From Girardinichthys multiradiatus (lineage: Eukaryota > Chordata > Actinopteri > Cyprinodontiformes > Goodeidae), in the NCBI RefSeq assembly GCF_021462225.1, contig NC_061796.1, forward strand, positions 46,228,891 through 46,292,890: DNA of 64,000 nt. The letters run 5' to 3'. The notes beneath the pieces were generated by a model. It was not told the origin of the DNA, ran no database searches, and worked only from the letters and a program-made list of their open reading frames with translations. The first letter of the stretch is position 1. Every line of letters begins with the position of its first letter. Of this stretch, positions 35,364 to 47,281 are shown in pieces. Both the position numbers and the translations under genes were made by a program.

Positions 35364-35671
35364 CTCTGATGGCTGGAAAACACATGAAAAAAATCAGAAA
35401 CTGCTGGAGATGATTTAAAGAAGAACCATGGATCTCTGCAGTGACTCGGTGAGGAACGTCTCCTCTTCCCCTGAAGCCTCTGAAGACTGAACTCACACGA
35501 TGCCTATTTTCTGTGATCTGACTGTGATAAACAGGAACCGTGAAATGACTTGTTTGGTTTTGGATTTTCTAAATTGAAATTATTACTGCTGATTTACATT
35601 AAATTCACAAATAAACACGTTAAATTGAAAACCATTTAATCTTCATTCCTTATCTGTTTAAATGGAAGTTT

Positions 35672-36551
35672 TGTCATGAACCAGAGGTGTTGGTTACGGT
35701 TTTCATTTGGGTTCATGTTTTTCAGTATTTTCCTTGTTTTGTTCTATCAGATCATGCTATATTAGTTCACCTTTATTTGCTTTTATTTGTTAGGTGTTTT
35801 TCATGCTTTTCTTTGCATTCTAATTTTCTAGTTAATCTTGTGTTCTTTTTAATTAGAGTTATTTCTGTTAGTAATCTTTGTTGGATTATTCATAGAATCT
35901 TTGTTTAGTTCCAGTTATGTTCTTACTTTCACTCTCTCCCGCTGTTTTTGGTATCAGCTTCATTCTGCCTGGTTTTGATTTGAAGTTCTGTTTAGTTTCT
36001 CTGCACGTCATGTTCTTTATTTGCTTTACTTTAGTTCATTTGATTTATCAGATTCATTCTGGTGTTGAGGTGTTTGTTTCTTTCTAGATTCCTATGTTAG
36101 ATGTTTTAGTTTGAAATTTCATGTTTTCTACTTGTTCAAGTTATTTTGTAGTCTCATCGTTTACTTGTTTCTGTTCATTTATCTCCCTGCACTCCCAGCT
36201 CATCTGTCTTAATTAGGCACTATCCCTCAGTTGCCTTCAGTCTCCTTTCCACCAGCTGTTTCTGATTCCCTTCTGATTTGGTCCCTTGATTCATTGGCCC
36301 ATTCTCCACTCTCCTTCAGTATTTATACTTTCTAGATGCCATTGCTCTCCACTGGTTCCCCTGAAAACTATGCTGCATAATACCCTGACTTCTCACCGCT
36401 CCATGTCCTTAGACCTGCCTGTGTTTTCCATGTCCTGCCTGCATTTGTAAGTTTATGGATTCATATCATTGAATACTTTCATCAACTCACCATGCTGCTT
36501 CCTCGCTCTTGTCTGCACTTTGGTCCTGCAAAAACCTCACCCAACATGACA
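35672..36551 (+). mobile_element. LTR-like element (TGTCATG...CATGACA)
   Basis: About 880 bp with inverted terminal TGTCATG/CATGACA. It is pyrimidine-rich, with 'tccttcagtatttatactttc' as a possible TATA region and a repeated 'caccatgctgc...tctgcattt-g-tcctg' motif near its end. It splits the duplicated receptor upstream region (35283-35671 and 36790-37015). No internal genes, hence solo-LTR-like. Class unproven. Confidence 0.4.
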
Positions 36552-36789
36552 GCTTCATGCGAATGAGTCTTCCTGTTTTCACACTGGACTAGGCACTTCC
36601 TCATTCTCCTCATGCCTACCTGTGAGTATTAGTCTTTCCTCTATTAATTTTTTTCAATTCACCATGCTGCACCAGCCTGTCTGCATTTGAGTCCTGTACA
36701 AGAGCTTTTCTTGAAACAACTCGAGTATTTTACATTTGTGTGACCTTCAAGTCCATATATTTGTAGGCTTTATTTTAATTGTCTTTGTA

Positions 36790-37150
36790 GAAGGTAGAAA
36801 AGTGAAAAAACAGGAACTACAAAAAGGACTGCTTTGAATTTGTTTATTTAAAATACCACTGAAGATTTGCATTAATGCACAAATAAAATAAGCTTAACTG
36901 AAATGCTTATCAGAAGCCTTTTTTTAATGTTCAGTCATCTGACCTCAAGTTACATATTTCATCTTTAAATCTGAGTTTATTTGCCTCCTCTGTGTTCAAT
37001 ATATTGTTCATAGAAAAATCTAAATCCTAAGTGTGGCACGGAGAGCTAGCAAGAGTAGATCTAGTCTGAACTGGACATTTCATAGACAATAAGTTGATTT
37101 AGGACACACATAGTGAAACAGATACTGAACAGAATGACATATGATTTTTT
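36790..37150. repeat. Duplicated receptor upstream segment plus a second repeat
   Basis: 36790-37015 parallels 20650-20866 (upstream of gene B). 37035-37150 is nearly identical to 43866-43985 ('agtgtggcac-cagagct-gcaagagtagatctag', 'gaactggacatt-catagacaa'). Confidence 0.55.
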
Positions 37151-37413
37151 TTTTTACTATCAATTCGCCCTTTTGATCATAAAAGACATTGTTTCTTATG
37201 TGATTGACAATTGACCAAGGAAAAATTCATGCCCAGTGAAAGGATCTAAATAATACACAAAAAAAGATACATTTCTTCAGTCAATCCAACCAGTGATTCA
37301 ATGGGTGCCATAAGACAAATGATTATACAGTAAAATGATTGCATTATAGATTAAAAATAAAATGAACACTTAAGTATATATTGATTAAAAGTCTACAGGA
37401 CAAATGAAAGGAG
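37151..37413. other. No gene recognised
   Basis: AT-rich intergenic DNA leading into a LINE end. Confidence 0.4.
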
Positions 37414-37703
37414 CTCGGAGTAGAGCGGCTGCTCCTCCACATTGAGAGGAGTCAGTTGAGGTGGCCCGGGCATCTATACCGGAGGCCTCCTGGACGCCTT
37501 CCTCGGGAGGTGTTCCAGGCACGTCCCACCGGGAGGAGGCCCAGGGGACGGCCCAGGACACGCTGGAGGGACTATGTCTCTCGGCTGGCCTGGGAACGCC
37601 TTGGGCTCCCCCTGGAGGAGCTGGAGGAGGTGTCTAGGGAGAGGGACGTCTGGGTGTCTCTGCTGAGTCTGCTGCCCCGGCGACCCGGTCCCGGATAAAA
37701 CGG
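37414..37703 (+). mobile_element. APE-type non-LTR element, 3' terminal fragment
   Basis: A 5'-truncated insertion encoding only the C-terminus: [20 protein letters not shown]... then [19 protein letters not shown], ending PRRPGPG-stop. It has the same 3' end as the copies at 41884 and 58345, in the opposite orientation. Confidence 0.88.
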
Positions 37704-38539
37704 AAGACGATGAGTACGAGCATGAGGACAAATGATTGGAATGAAAATAAAATAAAATAAATCTACAGCATAAATGACAAATGAGCGTTCTCCAAATTAA
37801 ATGTGCCCAGAGAACAAGGAAATGTAAAACATACGGGTGCTGAACCCACGTAGGACGTATTTGAATGTGTCAAAATAAAACCAGATATAGTTAGATTTGT
37901 AGCTGCTGAAAAACCATAAGGAAACATTAGGGAGTAATAAGAAAAGTCCATTATCCAGGGAAAATACTTCATAGGAGTCAAGGAAATAAGAGCTATTACA
38001 GGGAGCTAGTGTGTATGGTGAAAGGAAAGACAACACTGTAGTAATATTAGCTGACCATAGTGATGACGTTGGTGTAGCATGTGGCAGATGCGCACAGATA
38101 AAACAACTAACCTTTGTGACCTTAAGTGCAGTATGAGGTGCGAGCTACCACTAGAGTATCTCTTTTACTCACACATAAAGGAAGTGATGCTTTCAGGAAT
38201 AAAAATGTTTTTAACAGATCACAGCGAAAATCAGAACAATTTTTATTAACAACAAGGCAGTCAATAACTGTCTTTTCATTTCTTCTCAACATCTTGAGTC
38301 CAGGATGTCCTGATTTGAAGAAATGTAGATGTGTGCTCTTCTTCTCTCTTTTTTTTTGTTAGGAGGAGAAAAATATATAAAATAGAAACCAGATATCTTC
38401 ACCCAACCTCTTCAAAAGCTCAACAGCTGTCTAGCAATAACAATCCTTTGTCTTGTAGTGGGCCTTTGTCCTGGATTAGTTATTCAGGTGGTGAGACTAG
38501 CAAAGGATCCTGCACCTCCTGTGATCCAGGTGTATCCAG
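37704..38539. other. No gene recognised
   Basis: Ordinary AT-rich DNA. The part next to the retroviral fragment (38300-38540) may be eroded retroviral sequence, but no motif is visible. Confidence 0.35.
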
Positions 38540-38830
38540 TGGTCCTAGGGGATCCTGTGCTGGGGCCTATGGGGGTGGTGGAACCTTCCTGCAGTGCGAT
38601 GCGTGGATCCAAGGGACGTGGTGTTCGACCTTAACAGCCGTGTGGGTCACCAGCAGCACCTGGAATGGCCCCTGCCGACACTTGGAATACCAGTGTTTCC
38701 TGCAGAAGTCGGAGGTCCCTGACGACAACCCAGTCCCCAGGAACGGAAGCTTTAACATGTATGGCATTCTCATCTATAATCAAGGAGCAAGGCACTGTTG
38801 TAGCCCATTGGCTTGGGCCGAAGTCCCTCT
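38540..38830 (-). pseudogene. Endogenous retrovirus pol fragment (integrase C-terminal domain)
   Basis: The minus strand encodes the hallmark GPFQVLLVTHTAVKV and WIHASH motifs of the gamma/epsilon-retrovirus-type integrase C-terminus. They are preceded, one frame away, by a PGDWVVVRD stretch. Only this end of pol is left and it carries a frameshift. The gypsy element at 54 kb is a different class. Confidence 0.7.
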
Positions 38831-38869
38831 CGAATGTAGCTGTAAGAATTATGGTTGTTGATTAATTAA

Positions 38870-40320
38870 TATTTATCAAGAACATTTTTTTTATTTCTTA
38901 ACCAAAAATCCTTACTTACAAATAGAAATCAGAGATGTCCTCTGGTGTTGTGATTATGGGCTCAAACCTCTTTAATGATTACAATTAGCAATTCATCATT
39001 AATAATTGATAAATTATTAACCAAAACTACAAAATGTCACTGTTATTCAACCGCTTCTCCGAATGGTGGGGGAACTTCGACCTTGTTTTGACAGATAAAT
39101 CACTCTTGCATGAAATAAACACAAACGCTTCTCTTAATTATATATATGAAGATTTATTGAAGCCAAATAATCCTGATATACCATTATTCTGGTCCAAAAA
39201 CCTTCACCTAACTAGCCAGCACTATTCTACACAAAGGGAATAAAAATGACTAATAATAAAAGAAAAATATATGCGCATTGAGTGTCTATGAAGATCAAAC
39301 CAGCAGTTTTATGGACAAAATGTGTAATTTGGGTTAAATGGAAAGAGAAGACCTCCTGGTGCTGATGTCTCAATTGCAGTGATCAGCTGGTAAAACAGTG
39401 GGGCCACACCCCTTTAGCCTCTAGCAGCTGATTGCCCCAAATCTCGAACAAAGAGTCATAAAACTCTGAGGCGGGAACTCAGTGGAATAAAACTGGTGCA
39501 AAGGAGTGGTCAGCCGAGGCCCAGACCACAGGTGATTTGAATGAAAAAACTTTTAAAAGTCCAACTTCTAACTCCTGGCTGATTTGGGATCAGCCGGACA
39601 AAAACATGAACACACATGATTCAGCAGCGCTTGCACAGCAAATCAAAACACAGCTCAGCATAAAACACTTCAATCAGTATTGCATGCAACAGGTTGATAC
39701 CTTGGATTAACTACTGGTGATTCTAAATCACCTTAACTATGCCTCATCCTGCCCAGACCTCTAAATGCACCAATCCAGTTTAATATAAAAAAGAACAAAA
39801 TTACTTTGACGTTGATTACTGCTCTTCACCGGTTGGGTCAGGTCTGAAGAAAAACGAGGGAGGGGGGGGGGGATCACGTGTCCGTGATCACCTTCTCATC
39901 CGTCCAGGAGGGGAATATATGAAGAACCGTTTAGTTGACTGAATCAACAAGGAGGAAACTCATCTCCTTAGAAATAGAACCTCTGTAGGTTTTTCACCTG
40001 CACCGGTTGTCGGCGTGGTCTTCGATCGATATGAATCTTCTGACCTTCTTGTATCAGACAGATTTTCAGCTTTCAAGCTCTTCCGGGAATGGCCTTCTGG
40101 AGAAAAAGTTTGCCTGCGAGCTTTTGTCTCTCCAGATATGCGCCTCCGTTGCGTCGTCCCGTGAGATACATGGGAAATGGCCATGAAACTTTCCCCCTCG
40201 GTGGGTTTATAATCCCAGTGATGTCAGAGCTGCGAAGTCTGTTGAGCTGCACATGTCAAAATGCGCAACCAAAATGGATGACTCCAACATAGCCATCCAG
40301 TGATTTAGGAACCCGTCTGC
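38870..40320. repeat. LTR-like repeat, copy 1 (pair of 56500-57070)
   Basis: It shares with 56500-57070 the blocks 'taaccaaaaatc-ttactta', 'tctggtgttgtgattatggg', 'attgataa-ttattaaccaaaac', a 'gcgggaactc' site and a distal 'gatgtcagagct' / 'tgagctg' region. The length and lack of ORFs suggest an LTR or a non-autonomous LTR element. A G-run at 39861-39871 is followed by a GATCACG/CGTGATC hairpin with a CACGTG site. Confidence 0.4.
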
Positions 40321-40491
40321 AGTGGCTGCTGCTGGGGTCACAACTTCATCATCTCGAAATCATGTAAAAAAAATTTGTTAATCTGAATCAAAGGAAATTA
40401 GTCATGCATTTAAATCCATGAGTTCAACAAATTTAACTTGACTATTGTTGAGTGTAGAATCATAACTCAGGTGTTAGAAATGGATCACTTA

Positions 40492-41761
40492 CAGGGGTTG
40501 GACAATGAAACTGAAACACCTGGTTTTAGACCACAATAATTTATTAGTATGGTGTAGGACCTTCTTTTGCGGCCAATACAGCATCAATTCGTCTTGGGAA
40601 TGACATATACAAGTCCTGCACAGTGGTCAGAGGGCTTTTAAGCCATTCTTCTTGCAGGATAGTGGCCAGGTCACTATGTGATACTGGTGGAGGAAAACGT
40701 TTCCTGACTCGCTCCTCCAAAACACCCCAAAGTGGCTCAATAATATTTAGATCTGGTGACTGTGCAGGCCATGGGAGATGTTCAACTTCACTTTCATGTT
40801 CATCAAACCAATCTTTTACCAGTCTTGCTGTGTGTATTGGTGCATTGTCATCCTGATACACGGCACCGCCTTCAGGATACAATGTTTGAACCATTGGATG
40901 CACATGGTCCTCAAGAATGGTTCGGTAGTCCTTGGCAGTGACGCGCCCATCTAGCACAAGTATTGGGCCAAGGGAATGCCATGATATGGCAGCCCAAACC
41001 ATAACTGATCCACCCCCATGCTTCACTCTGGGTATGCAACAGTCTGGGTGGTACGTTTCTTTGGGGCTTCTCCACACCCTAACTCTCTCGGATGTGGGGA
41101 AAACAGTAAAGTTCGACTCATCAGAGAGCAATACATGTTTCACATTGTCCACAGCCCAAGATCTGCACTCCTTGCACCATTGAAACCAACGTTTGGCATT
41201 GGCATGAGTGACCAAAGGGTTGGCTATAGCAGCCCGGCCGTGTATATTGACCCTGCGGAGCTTCTGACGGACAGTTCTGGTGGAAACAGGAGAGTTGAGG
41301 TGCACATTTAATTCTGCCGTGATTTGGGCAGCCGTGGTTTCATGTTTTTTGGATACAATCCGGGTTAGCACCCGAACATCCCTTTCAGACAGCTTCCTCT
41401 TGCGTCCACAGTTAATCCTGTTGGATGTGGTTCGTCCTTCTTGGTGGTATGCTGACATTACCCTGGATACCGTGGCTCTTGATACATCACAAAGACTTGC
41501 TGTCTTGGTCACAGATGCGCCAGCAAGACGTGCACCAACAATTTGTCCTCTTTTGAACTCTGGTATGTCACCCATAATGTTGTGTGCATTTCAATATTTT
41601 GAGCAAAACTGTGCTCTTACCCTGCTAATTGAACCTTCACACTCTGCTCTTACTGGTGCAATGTCCAATCAATGAAGACTGGCTACCAGGCTGGTCCAAT
41701 TTAGCCATGAAACCTCCCACACTAAAATGACAGGTGTTTCAGTTCCATTGTTCAACCCCTG
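40492..41761 (-). mobile_element. Complete Tc1/mariner element, DD36E type
   Basis: 1270 bp bounded by near-identical inverted repeats of about 30 bp (left CAGGGGTTGGACAATGAAAC, right the complement of CAGGGGTTGAACAATGGAAC, both running on into TGAAACACCTG). TA dinucleotides flank it at 40490-40491 and 41762-41763, the standard Tc1/mariner target. It carries one intact transposase. It lies between receptor genes C and D. Confidence 0.93.
40544..41575 (-). CDS. Tc1/mariner transposase, DD36E (Incomer-like)
   Basis: An intact 343-aa cut-and-paste transposase. Residues 1-110 form two helix-turn-helix DNA-binding units (KRGQIVGARLAG, CDVSRATVSRVM), with a basic NCGRKRKL linker at 55-62. The catalytic triad is D152 (LLSDESNF), D243 (YQDDNAPIHTA) and E280 (SPDLNIIEPLW). 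I count 36 residues between D243 and E280, not the 34 of Sleeping Beauty-type elements. That places it with the DD36E group described in animals as Incomer; the family name is from knowledge, not a search. HGGGSVMVWAAI at 187-198 is the glycine-rich loop. The intact frame and terminal repeats suggest recent activity. Confidence 0.93.
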   Translation of the reverse strand: MGDIPEFKRGQIVGARLAGASVTKTASLCDVSRATVSRVMSAYHQEGRTTSNRINCGRKRKLSERDVRVLTRIVSKKHETTAAQITAELNVHLNSPVSTRTVRQKLRRVNIHGRAAIANPLVTHANAKRWFQWCKECRSWAVDNVKHVLLSDESNFTVFPTSERVRVWRSPKETYHPDCCIPRVKHGGGSVMVWAAISWHSLGPILVLDGRVTAKDYRTILEDHVHPMVQTLYPEGGAVYQDDNAPIHTARLVKDWFDEHESEVEHLPWPAQSPDLNIIEPLWGVLEERVRKRFPPPVSHSDLATILQEEWLKSPLTTVQDLYMSFPRRIDAVLAAKEGPTPY

Positions 41762-41883
41762 TATCTTTGGTATATATGAGTCTGTAGCCAAAAGCCCAAA
41801 GAAATTCTCAATTATTTAAAGAAATAGATTACTTATTTTTTAAGCACAGCAAAATATCTTAAATAGGTTAAACTACTGCTCGT

Positions 41884-42898
41884 ACTCGTCATCTTCCGTT
41901 TTATCTGGGACCGGGTCGCGGGGGCAGCAGACTCAGCAGAGATGCCCAGACGCCCCTCTCCCCAGACACCTCTTCCAGCTCCTCCAGGGTGGAGCCCAAG
42001 GCGTGCCCAGGCCAGCCGAGCCTGGAACACCTCCCGAGGAAGGCGTCCAGGAGGTATAGATGCCCGAGCCACCTCAACTGGCTCCTCTCGATGTGGAGGA
42101 GCAGCGGCTCTACTCCGAGCTCCTCCCGGATGGCCGAGCTCCTCACCCTATCTCTCAGGGAGTGCCCGGCCACCCTACGGAGGAAGCTCATTTCAGCTGC
42201 TTGTATCCGGGATCTCGTTCTTTCGGTCATGACCCAAAGTTCATGGACATAGGTGAGGGTAGGAACGTAGACCGGTAAATTGAGAGCTTCGCTTTTCGGC
42301 TCAGCTCTCTCTTCACCACAACGGACCGGCACAGCGCCCCCATTACTGTGGCAGCTGCACCGATCCGTCTGTCGATCTCCCGCTCCATTCTTCCCTCACT
42401 CGTGAACAAGACCCCGAGATACTTAAACTCCTCCACTTGAGGCAGGAACTCCCCTCCAACCTGAAGAGGACAAGCCACCCTTTTCTGGTCGAAAACCTTG
42501 GCTTCGGACTTGGAGGAGCTGATTTTCATCCCTGCCGCTTCACACTCGGCTGCGAACCGCCCCAGTGCGTGCTGTAGGTCTTGGCTAGAGGGGCCAGCAG
42601 GACCACGTCATCTGCAAAAAGAAGATATGAAATCCTCTGGTCCCCAAACCAGACCCTCTCCGGCCCTCGGCCCAGAAATCCTGTCCATAAAAGTTATGAA
42701 CAGGACCGGTGACAAAGGGCAGCCCTGCTGGAGTCCAACATGCACCGGGAACAGGTCCAACTTAGTGCCGGGAATGCGAACCAAACTCCTGCTCCGCTTG
42801 TACAGAGACTGAATGGCCACTAGTAAAGGGCCCCCGATTCCATACCCCTGGAGTACCCCCCACAGGGCATCACGAGGGACACAGTCGAATGCTTTCTT
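41884..42898 (-). mobile_element. APE-type non-LTR element, 3' part
   Basis: The minus strand carries RT pieces: LYKRSRSLVRIPG, GLQQGCPLSPVLF (motif B), [49 protein letters not shown] and [11 protein letters not shown]. The frame is broken and a short piece near 42000-42060 is deleted relative to 58345-60195. The YADD-containing stretch is not readable. Confidence 0.88.
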
Positions 42899-44489
42899 GG
42901 AGAAAGCATAAACTATTGCATCAACCTTTATTTGTTGTGATACCGGAAACTGGCATTGATTATCTTTACCTAACTATTTAAATAAGCGTGCATTAAGTGT
43001 ATTACAAGGCTCTCCTCAGTCAGAAAAGGAGAAGGGGTGGAGCGTAGCTATGGAAACCACAACAATAGGTGGAAAAGACAAGGTTGCTAGACAGTTCAAC
43101 AGATAATCTCTTGCTTACTTCTGCAACTTGGCCTTCACCCCTCCCCTGAAAACTCAGTTTTAATCAACCACAGGAATGTTAGATTTGCGTTTTACTTTTA
43201 TACAGATTAACGTAAGTATTTTTGTTTTATTCTAATTTATTTCTAATTTAACTCCCTTTTAGAATTTTAGAATAAAAAAAAAATGTTGGAATTTTTAAGC
43301 AATTGTTTTAAAGTGGCAAAAGAGGATTATCTCACTGTTTTCGGAAAAAGGTGCTGGTGCGTTTGGATGTCCCGCTGACCTCCAGGGACTCCGACGCCAG
43401 ACGTCCTCTGTCTCCCTAAAGACGCCTAAATGGGGTTTAGAGGCTGAAAAGATTAATTCTAGGCGGTACCAAATCTTCTGACGCTCGGTGTCATCAGAAA
43501 ATCGGTCACCAACAGTTTTTGGAAAAATCAAAATGCACCTTAATAAATTCGCTTAACAAGGAGAACATTGAGAATCAAAGAGGCTCTTTTATGAATTCTT
43601 GCAAGAATTGAGAATGGACAGCAGATACAACCAAACCAGTGTCTCAGTCTTACCGGTCCACTACAGACATCAATGCAAAGACCTTTTATAGTTCTTTTCA
43701 GGCTGAGAATGTAGTTCACAATACAGGGAGATAAAGCAGTCCTTGAGCATCAGATATGTAAAAGGAGGTCAACATGACATGACGCCCCGGAGAGAAGAGC
43801 GATATCTTCTCTTGGGTAAACAATACTTTCATATCAGAAAGGCCTTGCATTTCGGGCATCTCTAAGTGTGGCACGCAGAGCTGGCAAGAGTAGATCTAGT
43901 CTGAACTGGACATTGCATAGACAAGAAGCTGATTTAGGACGCACATAGTGAAACAGATACTAAACAGGATGACCTATTTGAATTTTTCAATCAATATCAA
44001 TAAAGGTAAATAGGATACAGCACCTTGTTGTTACTAAAATATGACTGTCTAGTTAAACTAATTGAGCAGTTCACTGATGCATCATCTCCTGCGTGACCAG
44101 TGTCTTATAAGGATTCACATACATTGTATATTTTGATGCCCAACACTGAATCACATAAAGAGCCGAACTCCGAAGGCTTGTAAAAATTCTTTTCTCAATG
44201 ACACAGAGCGCCGTATGGTCATTTGTCAGAACTTATCAGTTTAAATATTTCCAACGGGGCATAAAATGAGATGTTGGCAACAACCTAGAAAATCTGATGA
44301 AGTTGGGTGCAAAAATGCATTAAATACTTTGTAAAACATATTTGGTAATGACAACTACAGGAGGTCTCTTGTATGGAGAAACTAGTCAAATGCAGTGTTC
44401 AGGTGTAATTTTGACCCATTCTTCCACATAAAGTGTCTTAAAATGTTAAAAATTCTGGGGGAACTTTCTGTGCCCTGTAAACCTCTGTC
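42899..44489. other. Non-coding, one duplicated block
   Basis: No gene recognised. 43866-43985 repeats 37035-37150. The 43300-43880 region is less AT-rich and may be transposon interior of unknown class. Confidence 0.4.
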
Positions 44490-44852
44490 TGATTGGACAC
44501 ACGCACACACACACAAACAAACACACAAACACACACAAACACACACACACACACACATCCGTGTTTTCTATCTTTATGAGGACTTTTCGGTTACTTCCAT
44601 TGACTTCCATTCATTTTCCTTGATTTTTAGTGCCTAACCCTGACCCTAACACTAACCCTAACCCTAACTAGTTAATACCTAACCCTAACCCTAACAATAA
44701 CTCAATTCATACCCTAGTCCTAAACCTAACCCCTGTCCCAAGAACGGAATTTGAAAAAGTGAGGACCAGGAAAATGTCCTCACTTTGTCAAAATGTCCTC
44801 ACTTTGCGATAAAAATACAAAAAATGGTTCTCACTCAGCAACAAGTACAAGA

Positions 44853-44883
<31 letters not shown>

Positions 44884-44890
44884 CAGACAG
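44490..44890. repeat. Telomere-like (CCCTAA) repeat with CA microsatellites
   Basis: Degenerate CCCTAA/CCCTGA units at 44633-44735 sit between 'gaggacttttcggttacttccattgacttcc' and 'gtgaggaccaggaaaatgtcctcac'. (CA)n runs flank the block at about 44498-44560 and 44853-44869. The GAGGAC...GTCCTCAC framing is a dispersed fish repeat unit, so this is not evidence of a chromosome end. Confidence 0.75.
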
Positions 44891-47281
44891 TAGATGTGTG
44901 TTAATGTCATAATTCAATGATCTCTTCTATAAGGGTTAAATAGGTGGGATCCTCTAAGAAGCCTAGTTTCACATTATTTTCTGTGTATGTCCAAGTTCAC
45001 AAATGTGTAAATGTTTGGTTAGTTTATTTGGATAATAAATTTAATTCTATTGCCCCCATGTGTTGGCAAATGTGCATAGCAATCTGGGTGAACTGAAAGT
45101 GAAACAAAGAATGAGTATGTGGGGAAAAAACTCATTTGCGATGCTGTGGGCCTCTTTCTCATCGAGCATTGTCCAAAGAGAAGTGCATGGCATAGTGAAC
45201 TCTTTGCAGAAAAAAATCTATACACTACTAGAAAATCAAGAAAAAATAAAAACAGGAGCTGTTACTGTAAGTATGTGACGTGCATGAGAAGATCTGGTTG
45301 ATACTTGAAAAAGATTCCTCTTCCTCTTTAATTTCACAGAAACCACATTCTGTATGGGCTCATTGTGGAAACCAGGAACAAGAAAAACAGTGACTGAATC
45401 AGAACTTGTTCATAGACATTTTATCTGCACTAGTAAACAAATTAAATATTAATGTACCAGAGTTAATAAAACAGCTAAACAACATATACTTATTTTTCTT
45501 CTTGAGTGTTTCAGCAAGAATAGGCCAATAAATGTTTCACTGCATCTATCTAGTAAAAAAACACTTGTTGGGTCACTTAGAATCAATAATATGATGTGAC
45601 TGCAACATATCAGTTTAAGCACATTTATATTCATTATGGAATTGCATGTAGAATAAGTGAATACATTTATTTATTCAATAAATACAGCATATATAGACAT
45701 TAAAAATAAAGTATTCACTGACACCACTCTTGTAGTTAGGTCATTTTAAATATCACTACTATTTAATGTAATAGGTAAATTAGTGTCGGATATTTAACAA
45801 ATATTTAAACAATTTAATTATAAATCTGATGGCTTGACATGTATTCATAAAGCCAAGGAGTTAATGCTTTACCATCAGGGAACCTCTTTAAGGCACTGAG
45901 AGATACACCACCTGAAGTTCATATTCACTGCTGAGAAGAGTAAATCCTGTATTTCTAGAGGACCTGTCCTCCACAGGACACCACCACATGCAGAGCCTGG
46001 GACAAAGGATTGGATCCATAGTTCACCTTTAAAATGCTTTGTAGACGTTATCAGGTCACATGTTTAGAGTTCCCAAAGCTGATTGTTTTTATGTTTTGTG
46101 GATTCTTTATAGCTTTAATTTGACAAGTTATTTTTGCTAGATAAAAAAGGACAGACTGACAAAGAGAAAACATACACCTTGATACTTAGCATTAAAACCT
46201 TTTAAAGAACCACAAATGTAGTCACTTATTTTAAGGCTCATTTATGTTGGTAGACAAACATCAGGGGGAAACAAGCAAAACTTTAACAAGAAAAATACTT
46301 ACAGAGCACAGACTACCGCCAAGGCAATGGGGTCACTGGTGAGGTCAACTTTTTCTATGCTCATAAGCTATACTGTGGATGGCTACTGTCTACTGCATGT
46401 CAGCTGCTGACAAGTTCATAATGTTTTGCAAACAGACAGATGAACAAACAACCCAACGGCTGTTAAGCATGAGCAAACCGGTAGTGGTATGAACAGAGCA
46501 ACGCAGGGCAATGCTCATTTTAAGCAGTCTCTTAAACTAGATCACACACCGCCAGGTGTTTTTTCCTAAATCTCTCGCAAGAGGAGGCCTTGAAGGGGAC
46601 ATATTATGCAAAATCTACCTTCTTGGCCTTTAAATGTATTTTGTTGTGTACTTGGAGTCTGTAGGAGTGCAGAAAAGTTTAATTTAGTCTCTCCAGGTGC
46701 TGCGTAGACATCTTTATGTTCTGTTTGGTTCATATTTTTCAGTCTTTTCAGTTTTTTCTATCATCTGTTATGTTTTTCCAACTGTTACGTCACAGTATAC
46801 GGCTAGATACGGTCGTGGACTTCCTGCTGATCAATTTCACATGTACTTTGGTCACTGAAATTTTGTAGTCCAAGCTCATGTATGCCTATGCTGCAAGAGG
46901 ATAAGTTTGTTTCAGTTGTTGGGTGTATTATCCCACACAACTCATTCCACTGTCTCCCCGCATCAAAGCACTTCAAGGACAAGTGCTTCAGCAACCTTCG
47001 CCAGTATCAAGAAGGATTTGCTGAAAGACTTCATCTATCCGCTTCTTTGTTAGCTTAACTGCTAACCGGTACGAACATGTGCTTGCTACTAAAGAGTATT
47101 CAACAGAAAGGATGTTGGTTTTCAAGCTAGTGAATAATAGTCCCTAAACATCATTTACTAAATTTGATAACGAAGTAAACACCATTAAGCCCATTAAGAT
47201 TCGGCTCTTTCCAAAATATTTCCTTAATAATATTTCTTCAAATATTATTATTTCAATAAATAAAAGCAGTTAATTAGACAC
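44891..47281. other. Long stretch without recognisable genes
   Basis: A small plus-strand ORF at 45060-45278 (MLANVHSNLGEL...) is open but has no known motif. At about 46595 'ggggacatattatgcaaaatc' resembles the end of a common fish DNA-transposon repeat. The rest is AT-rich intergenic DNA. Confidence 0.4.

Noticed and set aside
41280..41675. 131-aa plus-strand ORF over the Tc1/mariner element
   Set aside because: It is the antisense shadow of the intact transposase on the minus strand.
44633..44735. Chromosome end or telomere
   Set aside because: Units are degenerate, few and embedded in a dispersed repeat with unique sequence on both sides.
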